Both the position numbers and the translations under genes were made by a program. Positions 32,059 to 33,191 of a DNA stretch of 33,191 nt are shown in pieces; position 1 is the stretch's first letter; every line of letters starts with the position of its first letter. Under the pieces are notes generated by a model. The model did not search any database. It worked only from the letters and a program-made list of their open reading frames with translations, and had not been told where the DNA came from. The DNA lies in NCBI GenBank assembly GCA_023251935.1, contig JAHEXV010000025.1:1-33191 (forward strand), given 5' to 3'. The stretch is from a bacterium. GTDB taxonomy: Bacteria > Actinomycetota > Thermoleophilia > Solirubrobacterales > 70-9.

Positions 32059-32064
32059 TATCTT
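32059..32064 (+). promoter_or_regulatory. -10 box of uvrB, leaderless geometry
   Basis: TATCTT ends 7 nt before ATG 32072, the same hexamer and spacing as before trpF. I see no GAAC-N4-GTTC LexA-type box in the 135-nt spacer. Confidence 0.45.
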
Positions 32065-32071
32065 GGCTTCG

Positions 32072-33191
32072 ATGAGCGCCTTCCAGCTCAACCCCGCCTA
32101 CACGCCGACCGCCGATCAGCCGGAGGCGATCGACTCCCTGGCGGCGGGCCTCGAGGGCGGCGAGCGCTTCGCGTGCCTGCTCGGCGCCACCGGCACCGGC
32201 AAGACGCTGACGATGGCGGGCACGATCGAGCGAGTCCAGCGCCCCGCGCTGGTGATCGCCCACAACAAGACGCTCGCCGCCCAGCTCTGCAACGAATTCC
32301 GCGAGTTCTTCCCCGACAACGCGGTCGAGTACTTCGTCAGCTACTACGACTACTACCAACCCGAGGCCTATGTTCCGGCGCAGGACCTCTACATCGAGAA
32401 GGACTCGTCGATCAACGACGAGATCGACCGGCTGCGCCACTCGGCCACCGCCGCGCTGCTGGCCCGCCGCGACGTCGTGATCGTCGCCTCCGTCTCCTGC
32501 ATCTACGGGATCGGGTCGCCCGAGCTCTATCGCGAGCAGATGCAGCTCTTCAAGGTCGGCGAGTCGATCGACCGCGATCAGCTGATCCGAAAGCTGATCG
32601 GGATGCAGTACGCGCGCAACGACACCAACCTCACCCGGGGCACCTTCAGGGTCAAGGGTGAGCTCCTCGAGGTCTTCCCGGCCTACGCCGAGACCGCCTA
32701 CCGGGTGGCGCTGTTCGGCGACGAGGTCGAGGGGATCCAGCACTTCGACCCGCTGACCGGTGAGGTGCTGGACGAGATCGATCACGTCGCGGTGTGGCCG
32801 GCGACCCACTACGTGACCAAGGAGGAGACGATCGAGCGGGCGGCCACCGAGATCAAGCGGGAGCTCAACGACCGGGTCGCCTGGTTCGAGGAGCGGGGCA
32901 GGCTGCTCGAGGCCCATCGGCTCAGGCAGCGGACCGAGTACGACGTCGAGCTGCTCAAGGAGCTCGGCTTCGCCCCCGGGATCGAGAACTACTCGCGGAT
33001 CATCGACGGGCGGCCCGAGGGGAGCCCGCCGCACACCCTGATCGACTACTTCCCGGACGACTTCGTGGTCTTCGTCGACGAGTCGCACCAAACCGTCCCG
33101 CAGCTCGGCGGCATGTACGAGGGCGACCGCTCGCGCAAGCAGACCCTGGTCGACCACGGCTTCCGGCTGCCCTCGGCCCTTGACAACCGGC
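32072..33191 (+). CDS. uvrB: Excinuclease ABC subunit B (3' truncated)
   Basis: DNA-damage recognition helicase of nucleotide excision repair; the first 373 residues are present and the frame stays open to the window end. Visible are the Walker A motif [21 protein letters not shown], the beta-hairpin region [16 protein letters not shown] that clamps [17 protein letters not shown] and the DEAD-type box [28 protein letters not shown] is the standard N-terminus and supports ATG 32072. It is divergent from the diguanylate cyclase gene. The rpsA-coaE-uvrB neighbourhood is known in actinobacteria; here three genes intervene or flank. Confidence 0.96.
   Translation, partial: MSAFQLNPAYTPTADQPEAIDSLAAGLEGGERFACLLGATGTGKTLTMAGTIERVQRPALVIAHNKTLAAQLCNEFREFFPDNAVEYFVSYYDYYQPEAYVPAQDLYIEKDSSINDEIDRLRHSATAALLARRDVVIVASVSCIYGIGSPELYREQMQLFKVGESIDRDQLIRKLIGMQYARNDTNLTRGTFRVKGELLEVFPAYAETAYRVALFGDEVEGIQHFDPLTGEVLDEIDHVAVWPATHYVTKEETIERAATEIKRELNDRVAWFEERGRLLEAHRLRQRTEYDVELLKELGFAPGIENYSRIIDGRPEGSPPHTLIDYFPDDFVVFVDESHQTVPQLGGMYEGDRSRKQTLVDHGFRLPSALDNR

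Noticed and set aside
31937-32071. LexA (SOS) box before uvrB
   Set aside because: I searched by eye for GAAC-N4-GTTC and variants and saw none; the only GAAC/GTTC dyad noticed (23119-23138) has the wrong spacing and is elsewhere.
30422-33157. Continuous minus-strand frame that would extend the diguanylate cyclase N-terminus by some 400 residues
   Set aside because: The extension is the antisense shadow of uvrB. ATG 31936 has a Shine-Dalgarno site and starts the recognisable protein.
1-33191. tRNA, rRNA, riboswitch, CRISPR or trp attenuator
   Set aside because: No cloverleaf, regularly spaced repeats or Trp-rich leader peptide was seen. The hisIE-trpE junction overlaps, and only 10 nt separate era from hisIE, leaving no room for a leader.

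Overview
This is a chromosomal window of housekeeping and biosynthetic genes from a very GC-rich bacterium. The content fits an actinobacterial lineage, most likely Thermoleophilia/Solirubrobacterales-like. This is an inference from four things: the very high GC; the neighbourhoods hisI-trpE, phoH-ybeY-era and rpsA-coaE-(slt)-uvrB; an actinobacterial group III type phosphofructokinase; and an ECF sigma factor with a long membrane-anchored C-terminal tail. I see no tRNA, rRNA, CRISPR array, phage or IS transposase gene. Both ends cut genes: prmA lacks its 5' part and uvrB its 3' part.

Layout. 1-4120 (+): prmA (partial), murI, yqeY, phoH, ybeY and era, covering translation quality, ribosome/RNA maturation and the cell-wall precursor D-Glu. 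4131-13088 (+): a hisI-hisE fusion, then trpE, trpG, trpD, trpC, a membrane-anchored HtrA protease, a 331-bp palindrome-rich spacer, and trpF, trpB, trpA. This is the full tryptophan pathway, split by htrA and by an element that looks like a MITE. 13099-15588 (+): a 53-aa membrane protein, a phosphofructokinase with PPi-type active-site residues, and an orphan lipoprotein solute-binding protein. 15598-17986 (-): a TIGR01777-type epimerase and an ACT-domain malic enzyme. 18180-20825 (+): polA, without a recognisable proofreading site. 20921-23094 (-): a secreted acidic Ca-binding-type protein and an ECF sigma factor with a transmembrane Gly/Ser/Asp tail. 23212-23948 (+): a small DMT-type transporter and an 83-aa membrane protein. 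24047-25186 (-): an FAD-dependent oxidoreductase. 25307-30415 (+): rpsA, coaE, a lytic transglycosylase and an 802-aa polytopic membrane protein. 30422-31936 (-): a PAS-GGDEF diguanylate cyclase. 32072-end (+): uvrB.

Expression logic. Many genes sit in tight runs with overlapping stop/start codons, which suggests translational coupling. Eleven genes that begin a unit have a TANNNT-like -10 box ending only 6-10 nt before the start codon and no Shine-Dalgarno sequence. That is the arrangement of leaderless mRNAs. A smaller set (the epimerase, the secreted acidic protein, the 83-aa membrane protein and the diguanylate cyclase) has clear purine-rich ribosome-binding sites instead.

Most worth a second look: (1) the htrA-trpF spacer, a 316-bp inverted-repeat element exactly flanked by 5-bp direct repeats and holding nested palindromes; (2) the sigma factor with a membrane tail beside a secreted protein whose folded domain is split by a ~72-residue acidic tract between two cysteines; (3) the consistent leaderless promoter geometry.
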